Source: Cantharellus purpuraceus
Lineage: Eukaryota; Basidiomycota; Agaricomycetes; Cantharellales; Hydnaceae
Direction of reading: 5' to 3'
DNA length: 64,000 nucleotides
NCBI GenBank assembly: GCA_025174535.1
Contig: JALBUN010000023.1
Coordinates: forward strand, 1,922,001-1,986,000
Position numbers and translations under genes: made by a program
Shown: positions 19,385 to 31,329 of the stretch, one piece after another
Layout of the letters: each line of letters opens with the position of its first letter
How positions within the stretch are numbered: position 1 is the first letter of the stretch
The notes under the pieces: generated by a model
What the model saw: the letters and a program-made list of their open reading frames with translations, nothing else
Databases searched by the model: none
Told to the model about the DNA's origin: nothing

Positions 19385-22300
19385 AGAGCATGCCCTGCCT
19401 GACAAACCGGTTTTCAGTTCTTGAATCATGTACTGTAGGGCTCACAAGCGATATGTTACACGCACACTCCCTTGTCCATCAGACTGAAACCAAAACAGCC
19501 ATGCCTGAAAACCCTTCTCAACTTCCAGCTAAACATGATGACCCTCCTCGTCTCTACCTTCGATCTGCAGACATCCGTCGATGTACAAGAATTCCCATGA
19601 AAATCCACTCGGTAGACACTGGATACCCTCTAGCTGTGGATGCACTCCTCGATAGTGGTGCTACAGGAATGTTCATTGATGCAGAATATGTCAAAGCAGA
19701 GAAACTTCGAACACGCCCTCTACCACGTGCCATACCTGTTTATAACATTGATGGGACCCCAAATGAAGCAGGTTCAATCAAGGAAGAAGTCGATCTCATC
19801 TGCACATATGGGACCCATACTGAACGTGCCACATTTTCAGTCACAAGCCTGGGAACCTTTGGGATAATTGTTGGGCACACCTGGCTTGTGAAGCACAACC
19901 CAGAGGTAGACTGGCGTACAGGAAAGGTACAGATGACTCGCTGCCCTGATTCATGTGGAGAAGTACCAGAACACAAAGAGCATTCGCTTGGTACAACTCC
20001 TTCAAATGGCAAGAACTCACACGGGCAACCCCAATACGAGGGAGACCGAACATTTGTTATCTTTGTAGAAGAAGACTTGGAGAATATCTATGCTGGTTCA
20101 ACAGTTTCTCAACAGCTCGCACAGAAGGCTGCAGAATCCACTCCAGTCAAAACCTTTGAGGAGATTGTCCCAAAGGCGTACTGGGGATTTAAGGATGTTT
20201 TTGCAAAGGAGTCCTTTGACCAACTTCCACCTCGAAAACTGTGGGACCACGCTATTGAACTCACTCCAGGAGCACAACCCTTCAGCACAAAGGTCTATCC
20301 AATGTCCCCAAATGAGCAGAAGGAGTTGGACGCATTCCTTGAGGAGAACCTACGGAATCATCGTATACGTCCTTCCAAGTCACCCATGGCATCCCCTGTC
20401 TTTTTGTGAAGAAGAAGGACGGTAATCTTTGTTTTGTGCAAGACTACCACAAGCTGAATGATATCACAATCAAGAACGCCTACCCACTACCCCTGGTACC
20501 AGACATCATGAATAAAATTGCCGCAGCCAATGCCAAGTACTTTACCAAGCTTGACATCCGATGGGGATATAACAATGTGCGTATTAAAGAGGGCGATGAG
20601 TGGAAGGCAGCCTTTCGAACCAATCGTGGTCTATTTGAACCCCTGGTCATGTTCTTTGGTCTCACAAACAGCCCAGCAACCTTTCAGACGATGATGAATG
20701 GCATTTTCAAGGAGCTCATTGACGATGGCACTATGGTAGTGTTCATGGGCGACATCCTCATTTTCACTGAATCCCTAGAACAACACCACACGATCGTGCA
20801 ATCTGTCCTTGAAATTCTTCGGGCCAACCACCTGTACCTCAAACCAGAGAAATGCCTTTTCTCACAACAGAAGGTAGATTATCTTGGATTGATTCTCTCA
20901 CAGGGACAGGTAGCTATGGACCCAGTTAAGGTGGCTGGAGTCAGGGACTGGCCCACACCGCGCAATGTGACAGAAGTCAAATCCTTCCTGGGTTTCATCA
21001 ATTTCTATCGTCGCTTCATTGAGGACTTCTCACATATCGCAAAGCCTCTGAATCGGTTAACAAAGGCAGATACACAGTGGTCCTGGATACCTGATGGCCC
21101 AGAACAAGAAGCCTTTGATAAACTCAAGCAGCTTGTCACGTCAACTCCAATCCTTGTCCTCCCAGATCAAACCAAGCATTTTCGACTAGAGACAGATGCT
21201 TCAGCATATGCAACAGGTGCTGTTCTATCTCAACTCTGTGACGATGAGAAATGGAGGCCGGTAGGTTTTGTATCCAAGAGCCTTTCAGATGCAGAGCGCA
21301 ACTATGCCATCCATGATAAGGAATTGCTCTCAGTCATCCGTGGACTAGAAGAATGGCGCCACATCTTGGAAGGGACCAAATACAAGATTGAAATCCTTAA
21401 CGACCATCAAAACCTCACATATTTCCGTACAGCTCAAAATCTCAATCGTCGACAAGCTCGCTGGTCACTATACCTTTCTCGTTTTGACTTTGAACTGATC
21501 CACCGTCCTGGACGACATTCAGCCAAACCTGATGCCCTCTCACGACGTGTAGATCATAAGCGGGGGGAGGAAGATAACCAGAACCAGATTCTTCTTGGCC
21601 CTGAGCTGTTCCACATTGATGCGACATCCACCTATCCAGGGCCAGAAGCTCAAATGATCACAGGAGAAGGAGACATATTCCTGGAACGTGTGCGGAATTG
21701 CACCAACAGAGATGAAAAGGTTGTAAAGGCTCTTAAGGAACTTGGCCCCTCTCGGAATTTACAAGGACAGGAATGGACCGAGGAGAATGGACTCGTCCTC
21801 TATCGTGGCAAGGTATATGTCCCTCTTGACCCAAAATTGCGCCATGACATTGTAAGGGCACACCACGATACTCACATTACAGGTCACCCTGGTCGCTGGA
21901 GAACAACAGAACTTGTATCCCGCAGCTACTGGTGTCCTGGATTTGGACGATACATTGCCAAATACGTCAAGGGATGTGACCTCTGCAATCGGACAAAAAC
22001 TTTCCCTGCTCCTCCTATGGGTAAACTCCTGCCTAATCGTGTCCCAGATCGGAGGTGGCAAGTGATATCTGTTGACCTTATTGTAGAACTACCCATCAGC
22101 CATGGCTATGATGCACTCCTTGTCGTTGTGGACCGTCTTTCCAAACGAGCACATGTTATCCCTACCACCTCTGACATCAACTCCATAGGAGTTGCACGAC
22201 TTTTACGAGACCATGTGTGGAAACACCACGGCCTTCCTGAGGAGATCATCAGTGACCGTGGCACCCAGTTTGTCTCTCAATTTATGCGCTAGCTCAATAA

Positions 22301-23279
22301 GCTTTTGGGGATCAAGGTTGCAGCATCCACAGCATATCATCCACAAACCGATGGTCAGACGGAAAGGGTCAATCAAGAAATTGAACAATACTTGAGGCTT
22401 TTAGTCAATCAGCGCCAGGATGACTGGATTGAGTGGGTTCCTCTTGCCGAATTCACATACAACAACCGCATCCACTCCTCCACGCAATCAACCCCCTTCA
22501 TGCTTGATACAGGCCAACACCCAAGGCTTGGGTTAGAGCCAATCCGAGAGACACGACTTGAAGCACTGGAAGAATTCACTGAGCGTATGGAGACAGCCAC
22601 CACTGAGGCTCGCTCCGCCCTGGAAAAGGCAGCAGATGATATGGCACGATTCTATGATGCCCATCGGCAAGCAGCCCCAGTATACAAACTTGGTGACAAG
22701 GTCTGGCTCAATGCACAAAATATCACCACCACCCGTCCAACCAAGAAACTTGATCACAAATGGTTAGGACCGTATGTGATTAATAAAGTGGTCTCACGAA
22801 ATGCCTATGGCCTACGACTTCCCCCAATCTTTGGTCGCACTCATCCAGTGTTCTCTGTTGTCTTACTCCGTCCTTATGAAAAGGATCCCATCCCTGAACG
22901 CCAGTCATCTCCTCCACCACCTCCAGTCATTCGAGATGGAGTACAGGAATATGAAGTTGAGAAGATCCTTGACAGCAGAGTTTTCCGAGGAAGACTGGAA
23001 TACCTGGTGCGTTGGAAGGGCTATGGAGCTGCTGTCGACCTCTGGATCCCAGCTAAGGATGCCAGTGGGGCTAGAAGGCGCATTGCAGACTTCCATCAGG
23101 AAAATCCTGAAGCCCCAAGGCGTATTTCGGCAGCCACCTATGCGGCTCTTCCCTTCAGTCGCTTTGAGAACTTCACAGAACCTCCCAAACAGGTCCTCTT
23201 TGATTGGACAGCTGGCAGGAACCCAACACGTGGTATTGGACACATTTCAGAGCCGCAGAATAGGCACAGTGAAGCTTAG
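19381..23279 (+). pseudogene. pol: C1 pol: protease, RT, RNase H, integrase, chromodomain (three lesions)
   Basis: Protease LLDSGATGMF (about 19650); RT from about 20230; RNase H LETDASAYATGAVLSQ, HDKELLSVIRGLEEW; integrase zinc domain HHDTHITGHPGR...CDLC; core D (VDLIVELP), D (SDRGTQFV), E (RVNQEIEQYL); chromodomain YEVEKILDSRVFRGRLEYLVRWKGYG. Lesions: a T run at 20400-20405 one base shorter than in C2, shifting the frame; the RT active site is FMGD (20742-20753) where C2 has FMDD; TAG at 22290-22292. Inactive on its own. Confidence 0.93.
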
Positions 23280-23385
23280 CGCTCACCAAATTCATCCATG
23301 CCGAAATTCCACTAACTGTATATAAGCCAGTGAATCCACTTCCCCTTCCTCAGTAAAACCATCATCGTTCACTACCCAACCCACC

Positions 23386-23655
23386 ATGCCTTACCAGTCT
23401 GAATCCACCCCTCTACGCTCACTCCGTTCCTACCCCTCAATCACTTGGTCAGTTGACTCAAGGGATACTGCACGTGCTGTAGAGGATTATAACCTCCCAT
23501 CTCCACCTCCACAAGTTCATTTCCCCTTCTGGCATCGTAATCCATCCAGACGCCAGACATACTACATCGGGGACCCTCTATTCATCGGCAACTATGACAT
23601 ACCATATGCCTTCCAAGGGCTCGCCGGTAAAGTCACCTATGAGGGAGGGAGATGA
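23386..23655 (+). CDS. C1 ORF3, small ORF downstream of integrase
   Basis: 89-aa ORF (MPYQSESTPLRSLRSY...) between the chromodomain stop and the 3' LTR. Motif TYYIGDPLFIGNYDIPYAF followed by a stop; the same frame remains open beyond the TGA to about 23765, so it may be a truncated longer protein. It has its own CAACCCACCATGCC start context. The similar motif in the D LTR ORF suggests a shared accessory protein. No domain recognised; function unknown. Confidence 0.5.
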   Translation: MPYQSESTPLRSLRSYPSITWSVDSRDTARAVEDYNLPSPPPQVHFPFWHRNPSRRQTYYIGDPLFIGNYDIPYAFQGLAGKVTYEGGR

Positions 23656-23875
23656 TACTTGGGGCAGTTTTCAGCACGAACAATCCCATATCCCCTGGAG
23701 AGTTCACCATCCCACTTTACCCCAAGGCAGAGAAGAGTCACCATCAACACTCGTCATGGGCTCTACTTTGGCAGAGAGTGAGAAGGGACCTTGCAGAGTG
23801 CTTCAGGGTGTGTCTCTCTTGAGATGGATGGGACGATAGTGCATATCGAGACGACATGCATTAAGAGGGAGGTGA

Positions 23876-24236
23876 TGTCAGGGTTCAAATAAGTCATATT
23901 CTATTTTTAGTATTTTCTCTTGACACCCCTATCAGCGCAGCCTGTCAGGGTGCGTCTCCCCTATTTCATTGCCCCTATCACTTCCCCTATCTTTCCTCCC
24001 CTATCTTGGTTCTCCTATCCGTCTCCATCATTTAGTATAAAGACTTGCCTTGGTGCAGTGTGATCCCCTCAGCTTGATCTCTGAGGATATCCGCTGTACC
24101 AGGTAAGTCCCATGTATTTATCAGAAACAGCTTGATCTCTGAGGATATCCGCTGTACCAGCTGGCATTATTTCTTATCGGCTCTCACTTATTGAGTATCT
24201 TGTTGTTGTGGCCTCGTCATCAGCGTCGCCCTCACA
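23876..24236 (+). repeat. C1 3' LTR
   Basis: No difference from 17813-18173 found on reading the two side by side; preceded by the purine tract AAGAGGGAGGTGA and followed by GTTCC duplicated from the left flank. It marks the right end of C1 within the G reverse transcriptase region. Confidence 0.95.
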
Positions 24237-24241
24237 GTTCC

Positions 24242-25200
24242 ATTGTGATAAGACTGGAGCTGTAGTGAAAGCTCTCTTTAACATTTCGAAGGATGTCTGG
24301 CAGGAGTCCGAGAACTCCCACAGAGTTCCTTTACAAGTTAAATGAGTCAGTGGAACTGTGAGATCAGAGTAGTTGAATATGAAACGCCTATAGAAATTGG
24401 CAAATCCTAAGAAGGATTGTACATCTTTGACTTTGCAGGGTTCTGGCCAATCTTGTATTACCTGGACTTTGCTGGAGTCCATAGTAAGTCCTTTTGGAGA
24501 CAATATATATCCAAGGTATTCAACCATGCTCTCATGGAAAGAACATTTGTTGGCTTGAGCATACAGCTTGTGTTTCCGGAGTTGGAGGAGGACTTCACAG
24601 ACAATGGTTGCTGTGTTCTTCAGAGGTGTTTGAGTATATCAGGATATCATCCAAGTACATGAGGATGCATATATCCAGGAGGTCAGAGAAGATGTCATTC
24701 ATAAGACGCTGGAAGGCTGCTGGAGCATTGGTAAGTCTGAAGGGCATAATGCACCACTCAAATGAGCCATAGTGAGTGTGAAACATAGTTTTCCATTCGT
24801 CACCTTCATGAATCCAGACAAGATGGTAAGCATGCCAGAGATTGATTTTGGTGAAGAATCAAGCCTTCCTAGGACTGTCAAGAAGATTGGAGATGTGAGG
24901 AAGTGGGTTATGGTCTTTTTTGGTGATTTTATTGAGGCCCCTGAAATCAACACAGAGTCAGAGGGAGATGTTCCCTCTTCCATTTCGATTCTCAAATCAT
25001 ATGGCTTGTGAGCAGGTAGGGTATTGGCATGGGTTTTGCTAAAAATGTCTGTGAATTTGTGATATTCTGTCAGAACATTCATCATGTCAACCGGAGGGTC
25101 CTCGGAGTTCCTTGGAACTGTGGAGGAAATGAACAACTTGAATGTTGGCTCAGAAGGAGTCATGGGCAAAGGTTGCCATGTTGATGGAAGCAATTTTCAG
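24242..25200 (-). pseudogene. pol: G reverse transcriptase
   Basis: Minus strand: [27 protein letters not shown], then [17 protein letters not shown] (YLDD intact, about 24640), VEYLGYILSPKGLTM, VKDVQSFLGFANFYRRFIFNYSD to 24350, ending in the GTTCC target site of C1. Upstream piece (24700-25190): VLTEYHKFTDIFSKTHANTLPAHKPYDL. Three frames are needed, so it is inactivated. RNase H continues beyond C1 at 17812. Confidence 0.88.
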
Positions 25201-25629
25201 AGCAACATGTGGAGATGGAGTTACAGAGTTGAGTGGAGCTGATGCTACCAACTTGGATGGCACCAAGGATTTAGTCTCTATTGGAGTTTGGAATGAGATA
25301 CTGCCCAATACCCATTCAATCAACAGATTGTAGCAGGTGAGCCAGTTGTGTCCCAGAACTGCCAAGCAACTAACATCCAACGGAGTTACATAAAAGGTAA
25401 CAGAGTGGGTTTCTCCCATAGGAAAATGGAGTGGCAAGTTGATTGTGGATTTGATAATGGAGTTAGAGGATCCATCAAAAAGCCATAACAGAATCAGAGT
25501 GATGTCTTCGGTTTGGAGATGATGTCCAGAGACAAACAATGAGTCGAGGAAACAATGAGTGGAACTGGAGTCCACTAGGGTTGGGATCGGAGTTAAAGGG
25601 ATGAGATCAGAAGTGAGTTGGAGTGTCAA
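25150..25629 (-). pseudogene. G aspartic protease
   Basis: One 159-aa open frame: TLVDSSSTHCFLDSLF (expected D-S-G is D-S-S, Gly replaced), a mid-part [33 protein letters not shown] and a Ser-rich tail. Order and residues parallel family F, showing that F and G are sister families. Loss of the Gly probably abolishes dimer activity. Confidence 0.78.
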
Positions 25630-25649
25630 GGAGTTAGGGTCTGAAAGAG

Positions 25650-26081
25650 TGGATGCATTGAGATGTAGCTCCGCAAAGGCACCAGTGAGTTCAACACAAC
25701 CCTTGTCTGGTGCTGGAGCCAGAGGGTTGCTGATTATTTTTTTGGCTCTGTAGCCTTGGCTTTGGAGCTCTTGTCAGACTTGTTGTCCATTGTAGCAGCA
25801 CAAGCCTTCATGGCTGCTGAGGTGGTCTTCAGACAATCCTTGGCAATGTGACCTACTCGTCCACAAAAGAGACAGAGGTTCTGTTTGATATGACGCTGTC
25901 ATTGCTGTGGAGTAAGTTTACCATCTTTACCTAGCTTGGCAGAGAGGTCAGGGGTCTGCTTCAGAGTTCCAGAGGTAGAGGCTGTAGGGGGGTTGGATCT
26001 GGGGTTACTGGATTTACCGGAGTTGGACTGCTTCTTGTTGTTGCTGCCCTGGGTGTTGGAGGAAGAAGTGGACTTGCTCTT
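25650..26081 (-). pseudogene. gag: G gag nucleocapsid
   Basis: Minus strand: Ser/Asn/Lys-rich linker (SSSNTQGSNNKKQSNSGKSS), SAKLGKDGKLTPQQ, a stop, then the knuckle CLFCGRVGHIAKDC (C-x2-C-x4-H-x4-C intact, about 25840-25880). Cut at 26081 by insertion of F-1; the N-terminal capsid part resumes at 41099 on the far side of F-1. Confidence 0.8.
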
Positions 26082-26610
26082 TGTTATGACTATATTCATT
26101 AACGCCCAGATCCCCGTCCGATCCACTCAGATCCCCACACATATGAAATCTATACTCCATTTGAAAACTGTCATGTCTCCATTTATCTGTCCGATTGTCA
26201 CCACTGAATCTCGCCCATCCATGTCTGGTTCTGATTGATGCATCAGCATCACCATAGGAACATGGACATCCATCCCTGTCAGACTCAGATATACTCATGT
26301 AAGGCCATTGGCCTCAGAGACCCATCACCGGAGTAATTATTATTAGATTTCATATATGTATTTAAGCTGTCCAACTGGGGACTTCATCCCCAGTTTGAAT
26401 ATCGAATCATGGCTAGTTCCTAAGTCCAATCATAACTATCTAAAGTCATACTCCATCTCCAAAATCTTGGACACCGGTATTAGTGAGGGTGCAGCACATA
26501 AGCTGAAGCCAAGTCTGTTCTGACCCCCATGACGTACCCCAATTCCCTCTCTGACTCCAACCCAACCTCCAACCCAATCTCCAACCCCCAATTGGACCTA
26601 GTGCATAACA
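26082..26610 (+). repeat. F-1 5' LTR (529 bp)
   Basis: TGTTATGACTATATTC...GTGCATAACA. Shares with all F LTRs the block ending CATAAGCTGAAGCCAAG and a CCAACC-rich minisatellite near the 3' end (few units here, many in the 3' LTR). Followed immediately by gag leader sequence. Confidence 0.92.
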
Positions 26611-27760
26611 GTATATTCGAACTGCCATACTCACTCCTACCAATGCCATGATCCACCGCCAATTCCAAATGCGCACGAACCGTTGAGGTGCCTGCTCCCA
26701 GCATAGACACCATCCCCAAGGTTGTTGAAGTACTGACAGACCACATAGAGGCCATCAATGAAGAGGATGACACTCCACCCTCCCCAAATCTGGCACAAGC
26801 CATCTCCCTGCTTGCCAGCAGCATCTGTAACCCACAAGTCCTGACCCATTCGATGGCTCCAATCCGTGAAAGCTCCAGCCATTCTTGGTGCAATGCTGGT
26901 TGAATTTCTGCGACCGCCCTGATGCATTCACATCCGATTGGGTGAAGGTCACCTTCACCATGTCCTATCTCAAGGGCACCACACTGGACTACTTTGAGCC
27001 AGCGCTCATGGACGACTCCGATGACCCGATATGGTCAGAAGACTACTCCAACTTCATCTCTGAACTTTGGACCAATTTTGGCCCTTACAACCCTGAGGCT
27101 GATGCCGAGAATGAACTTGATCAACTTTGGATGAAGGAAAATCACAAAATCGCAAAATACATTGTGAGTTTCCAGCAGCTAGCCCCAAAAGTCCAATGGG
27201 GCGATGCCACACTCCGATGCCAATTTTATGTTGGTCTTCCATCCCACATCAAGGACAAGATATCACGCGTCGGTAAGCCGGATACTTTGGTAAACCTTCA
27301 CAAGCTCACCCAATCCATTGATGCCTGTTATTGGGAACGTCAATCCAAGGTCTCCCATGAAAATTCAGCTAACAACAAATCAGACAAATCATTGGACAAG
27401 ACCCCAAAGTCCAACAAGGGCTCCGATAAGAAGACCACCACCAACTCAGGCCAGAAACACTGGTAATGCCACTGCTTCCGGTTCCAGTCAGAACAACTCT
27501 GGAACCAGCAATAGCTCTGGATCTCACAAGAGCGCTCTGGACCTCTCCACCAAGCTGGGGAAGGATGGAAAACTTACCCAGCAGGAATGCCAGCGCTGCA
27601 TGGACAACAACCTCTGTTTTGTTCTGTGGAAAACCTGGCCACCAAGCCAAGGATTGCAACAAGGCAACCTCATCTGCAGCAAAGTCAAAGGGCCATGCCG
27701 CCAATGCCATGACGGACAAGTCTGATGCCAAAGTGATGGACCAAAAAAAATAGTAAGCAG
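26611..27760 (+). pseudogene. gag: F-1 gag
   Basis: N-terminal part in pieces (PAPSIDTIPKVVEVLTDHIEAINEEDD), capsid core 26885-27466 (CWLNFCDRPDAFTSDWVKV, TFTMSYLKGTTLDYFEPALMDD, SFQQLAPKVQWGDATLRCQF), Lys/Asn linker, then after a frameshift at about 27460 the knuckle FCGKPGHQAKDC (27620-27655), with an extra T just upstream. Best-preserved F capsid in the window apart from F-4. Confidence 0.82.
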
Positions 27761-27779
27761 TCCTATAGCCTCCATATGG

Positions 27780-28441
27780 GCTGAGGGCTGCGTTGATACT
27801 CCCTGTATGACAAATGAGGTCCGCCTGAATGCATCCACTCTTTCCCACTCCGACTCCCTTACCCTCCTCATCTACTCCAACTCTATTCCCGACACTGCCA
27901 TCCAAGCATTAATTGACTCCAGTTCTACCCACTGTTTCCTTGATTCCTCTTTTTCCAATTTACATAAACTCCATACATACACCATAACTCCAATATCACT
28001 CTGATTATTTGATGGCACTACTAATGCTGTTATTTCATGAGCTATAGATCTGTCTATCCGTTTTTCTGTCGGAGAAATCCAGAACCTTACATTCTATGTT
28101 ACTCTGCTTGACTCCAGCTGTTCTGTGGTTCTCGGACATAACTGGCTCACCTGCTACAATCCGTTGATTGACTGGGCATTGGGCCATATCACATTCCATT
28201 CCCCAGTACAGGCTGTGTCATTCCCAACGTCACCAGCAACTTTAGGTGTGAAATTATCTTCCACCTCCACTGACTCCACTCTGATAGATACTCTGCCTAC
28301 CCCTCTGTTTATATCGATGGTGGACGCTATGGTCTTCGCCAGACTAAGCAAACTGGATGGTTCTCACATGTTCCAGGTTCACCTCTCCAATCCAATGCTC
28401 CTTGCTGTCCGTTCTGCCTGATCAACTCCACCAGACCTATC
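27780..28441 (+). pseudogene. F-1 aspartic protease
   Basis: Pieces 27807-28004 and 28125-28421: ALIDSSSTHCFLDSSF (D-S-S, Gly lost), [29 protein letters not shown]. Ends at 28441-28444 in CTAT, the target of MITE M2; in F0 the same position continues into RT. Confidence 0.78.
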
Positions 28442-28603
28442 TATGATGCTTGTTCGGAAGGATGCTGTTATACAATATTCTGATGTATACAAGATGTATA
28501 TCAGAATATATGAGATATACATCAGAATTTTAATAATGATCATAAAAATAGGGAGTTACAATCTGTTATGACTATATTCATTAATGTCCAGATCCCTGTC
28601 TGA

Positions 28604-29871
28604 TGATGAGCCAGGACGCATCGAGGACGCATATCGAACCACTCTGACAGTCCAACTCCGCCAGCGTCTTTTCGTATCAACTTTTAAATAGCGCCACAAC
28701 TCCCTATCCACCTCAGTCTCTAATTTGAGCCATTGATCGTCACTCATGTTTCATCACCATCGATCATTATCAGCCTTCTATTCACACCGATCCTTTCATC
28801 ATCATTCACATGGCTTCCCATTCTATTCCCCTCTCCACTCTCTTATGCCATTGGCGATCCCATATTCTTTCACAATTCTGTTGAACCATATACATTCCTC
28901 GACATTTCACCTCTATATCGTAACACGGATAGAAGAGTCGAATGTGAGGTAGAATTTCAGTTGCCATTGCTGACCTATCCTCCCACTTCAATCTGACTCA
29001 GGTTACATCGTGTCAGGCAAAGGGACCAAATACTCTTGGAACGGGATACCATGAGACGGATCACTAAGACAATAAGGAGTATTTGTTGTGGATGCTGACT
29101 GAAGTCCTCATGTGACTCAGGGTCAATTAACCTTTGGAGCCGTAGGGAAGATGGTATTGGTGGATGTTTCTATTGTTCTTTTATATGACTCACCCCTGTT
29201 TCATCTTTTAATTCATTCATACACAACTTACTCATCCTTGTTCTATTTTTGGTTCTTTTATTACTCATCGCCCCCTATTCTTACAAAGATTACCCCTATC
29301 TGTCGTTTCATTTCTCCATGATTTCCCCTTTAGTAGTTCAACTTCACACGCTTCATCAGCTGGCTTGATCAGCATTTCTTGCATCATATCGCATCATTTG
29401 CTCCTCATATTGTGTCGTTGTGCCCTGGGGATTTGTATATAAAAGGGCGCTAGTCTTCGCCTTTGGAATAAATCAACAAGTTTTCAGCCAACGCTCTAAA
29501 GTCAAAGTCCACGCTCTAAGTCTACGCTCTACGCTCTACATCACAATCCATCATCTCTACACCGAGGTAAACACCTTGGTTCAACGATCAGATTTCCCTC
29601 CGCCACCGAGAGGTTGATTCTCCTGAAACCAGCTTTCGCGTACCTCCCAACCGGGCTCCGCATTGTCATCCAGTCACAGAGCACGATCAGCCATCGGGAC
29701 CAACCTTTAGCTCCCATCCCCATCCAACCACAGAGCACTATCCCACTTCCCTGTTACGTACCCCTCGCCCTGATTGATCTTTGGAGTGCTGAACAACTGC
29801 GTTACACACCGTCTGTTTGCTAGGACCGTTGCGCGCAGGCTTATAGGATCTATTCCTTAAGCAAACCGACA
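28604..29871 (+). repeat. LTR D2 (1,268 bp, no TSD, internal deletion)
   Basis: Copy of D1 starting TGATGAGCC (usual TGACGAGCC) and ending AACCGACA, lacking about 145 bp within the ORF region (near 28838). The left flank is the F-2 LTR (CTGA) and the right flank is F-2 RT (GCGT). Unequal flanks and missing gag/protease indicate recombination between two D LTRs inserted in F-2. Confidence 0.88.
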
Positions 29872-30761
29872 GCGTCATGCCCTTCAGACTAACCAATGCT
29901 CCAGCCGCCTTCCAGAGGTTCATGAATGATACCTTCGCCAACCTCCTCAATGTGACCGTCCTCATTTACTTAGACGACATTTTGGTATATTTGGACAACA
30001 AAGAAGAACATCAGACACATGTCCGAGATGTACTCCGATGTCTCCAAAAACATGGCCTCTTCGCCTGCACTGACAGGTGCAAATTCCATTCTGACTCGGT
30101 TGAATACCTAGGCTATATCCTCTTCCCAGCAGGATTGACAATGTCTGATGACAAAATCAAAGCCCTACAGGAATGGCCGGAACCATGGAAAGTCAAGGAT
30201 GTACAGTCCTTCCTAGGGTTCGCCAACTTCTACCGCCGCTTCATTCATGGCTACTCTGATATCACTGTTCCGCTCACCTGACTCACTAGGAAGGGTATCC
30301 AATGGAATTTCACTGATGAATGTAGACAGAGCTTTCAGGCCTTGAAACAGGCCTTTACTTCTGCTCTGATACTGACTCATTGGGTTCCAGACATTCCTAT
30401 CCTATTAGAGACCGACACCTCTGACTATGCACTCGCCGTGATCCTGTCCATCATCTCTCCAGACGATGGACAAGTCCATCCAATTGCTTTTCACTCGCGT
30501 ACATTTACACCCCCCAAACTGAACTATGACATCCATGACAAAGAGCTCCTTGCCATATATGAAGCCTTCTGGATATGGAGACACTACCTTGAAGGCCCCT
30601 CCAATCCGGTGGACGTCATAACTGACCACAAGAACTTGGAATACTTCTCCACAACGAAACTGCTCACCTGGAGACAAGTCTGATGGTCTGAATACCTATC
30701 TCAGTTCAATCTTGTTATCCATTTCCACCCAGGTCGACTCGGAGCAAAGCCTGACACTTTA
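29872..30761 (+). pseudogene. pol: F-2 reverse transcriptase and RNase H
   Basis: Begins mid-RT (CPSDZ-type palm: [18 protein letters not shown]), YLDDILVYLDNKEEHQ (active site intact), VKDVQSFLGFANFYRRFI, TGA at 30279 (shared with F0), RNase [70 protein letters not shown], a TGA, and then the M3 insertion at the end of RNase H. Confidence 0.88.
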
Positions 30762-31326
30762 GACGCTTGTTCGGAATCATGTCAGTATACAATATTCTAA
30801 TGTATATGAGATATACATCAGAATTTCAATGATACATAAAGCCAGGGAGTTACAATTTGGATATCTTAAAAGATTTCGGATGTGTGAAATTTTCATAAAT
30901 ATAAACATATATTCTATATTTTAATAAACTTTAAAAGATAAGATATTTGGTTGAGATGAACATAATTATTTACATGGATATAATAGGAATGTCTGTATTA
31001 ATATAATTGGTATTATATAGGGTATTTAGATATACAAATACCAGGTGGGGATTAAAGATAGTTCAAATTATGTTACAAGTATTGTATAAGAAAGAATCAA
31101 TGATATTTGGATGTTCCTTCAAGAGAGTTGCCACCACTAAATGGGGAAAAAACAATTATTTTTGAGAATTATGCCAAAATATCACAATATGTTTTAATCT
31201 AGTATATTGTGTAAAATTTGAGAATTATGTTGAAATATGAAAATAAGTTTGAATTGAAGTGTATTGTATAAAATTTGAGGAAAATAGGTTGTATATACGT
31301 ATTTGTTGTATTTCTGAACAAGCGTC
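30762..31326. mobile_element. MITE M3 (565 bp, TSD TTA)
   Basis: GACGCTTGTTCGG...CTGAACAAGCGTC flanked by TTA (30759-30761, 31327-31329). F0 at about 2608 shows the unoccupied site (ACGTTAACTAG). Same length as M1 but opposite orientation. No ORF with coding character. Confidence 0.93.
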
Positions 31327-31329
31327 TTA

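Larger units (their letters stand above)
17813..24236 (+). mobile_element. C1, full-length Ty3/gypsy element (6,424 bp, TSD GTTCC)
   Basis: Two 361-bp LTRs (17813-18173 and 23876-24236), in which I found no difference by eye, flanked by GTTCC (17808-17812, 24237-24241) inside G pol. Internal order: priming site, gag, protease-RT-RNase H-integrase-chromodomain, small ORF3, purine tract AAGAGGGAGGTGA (23863-23875). It is a recent insertion by LTR identity, yet pol has a 1-nt deletion, an altered RT active site and a stop in integrase. Confidence 0.96.
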
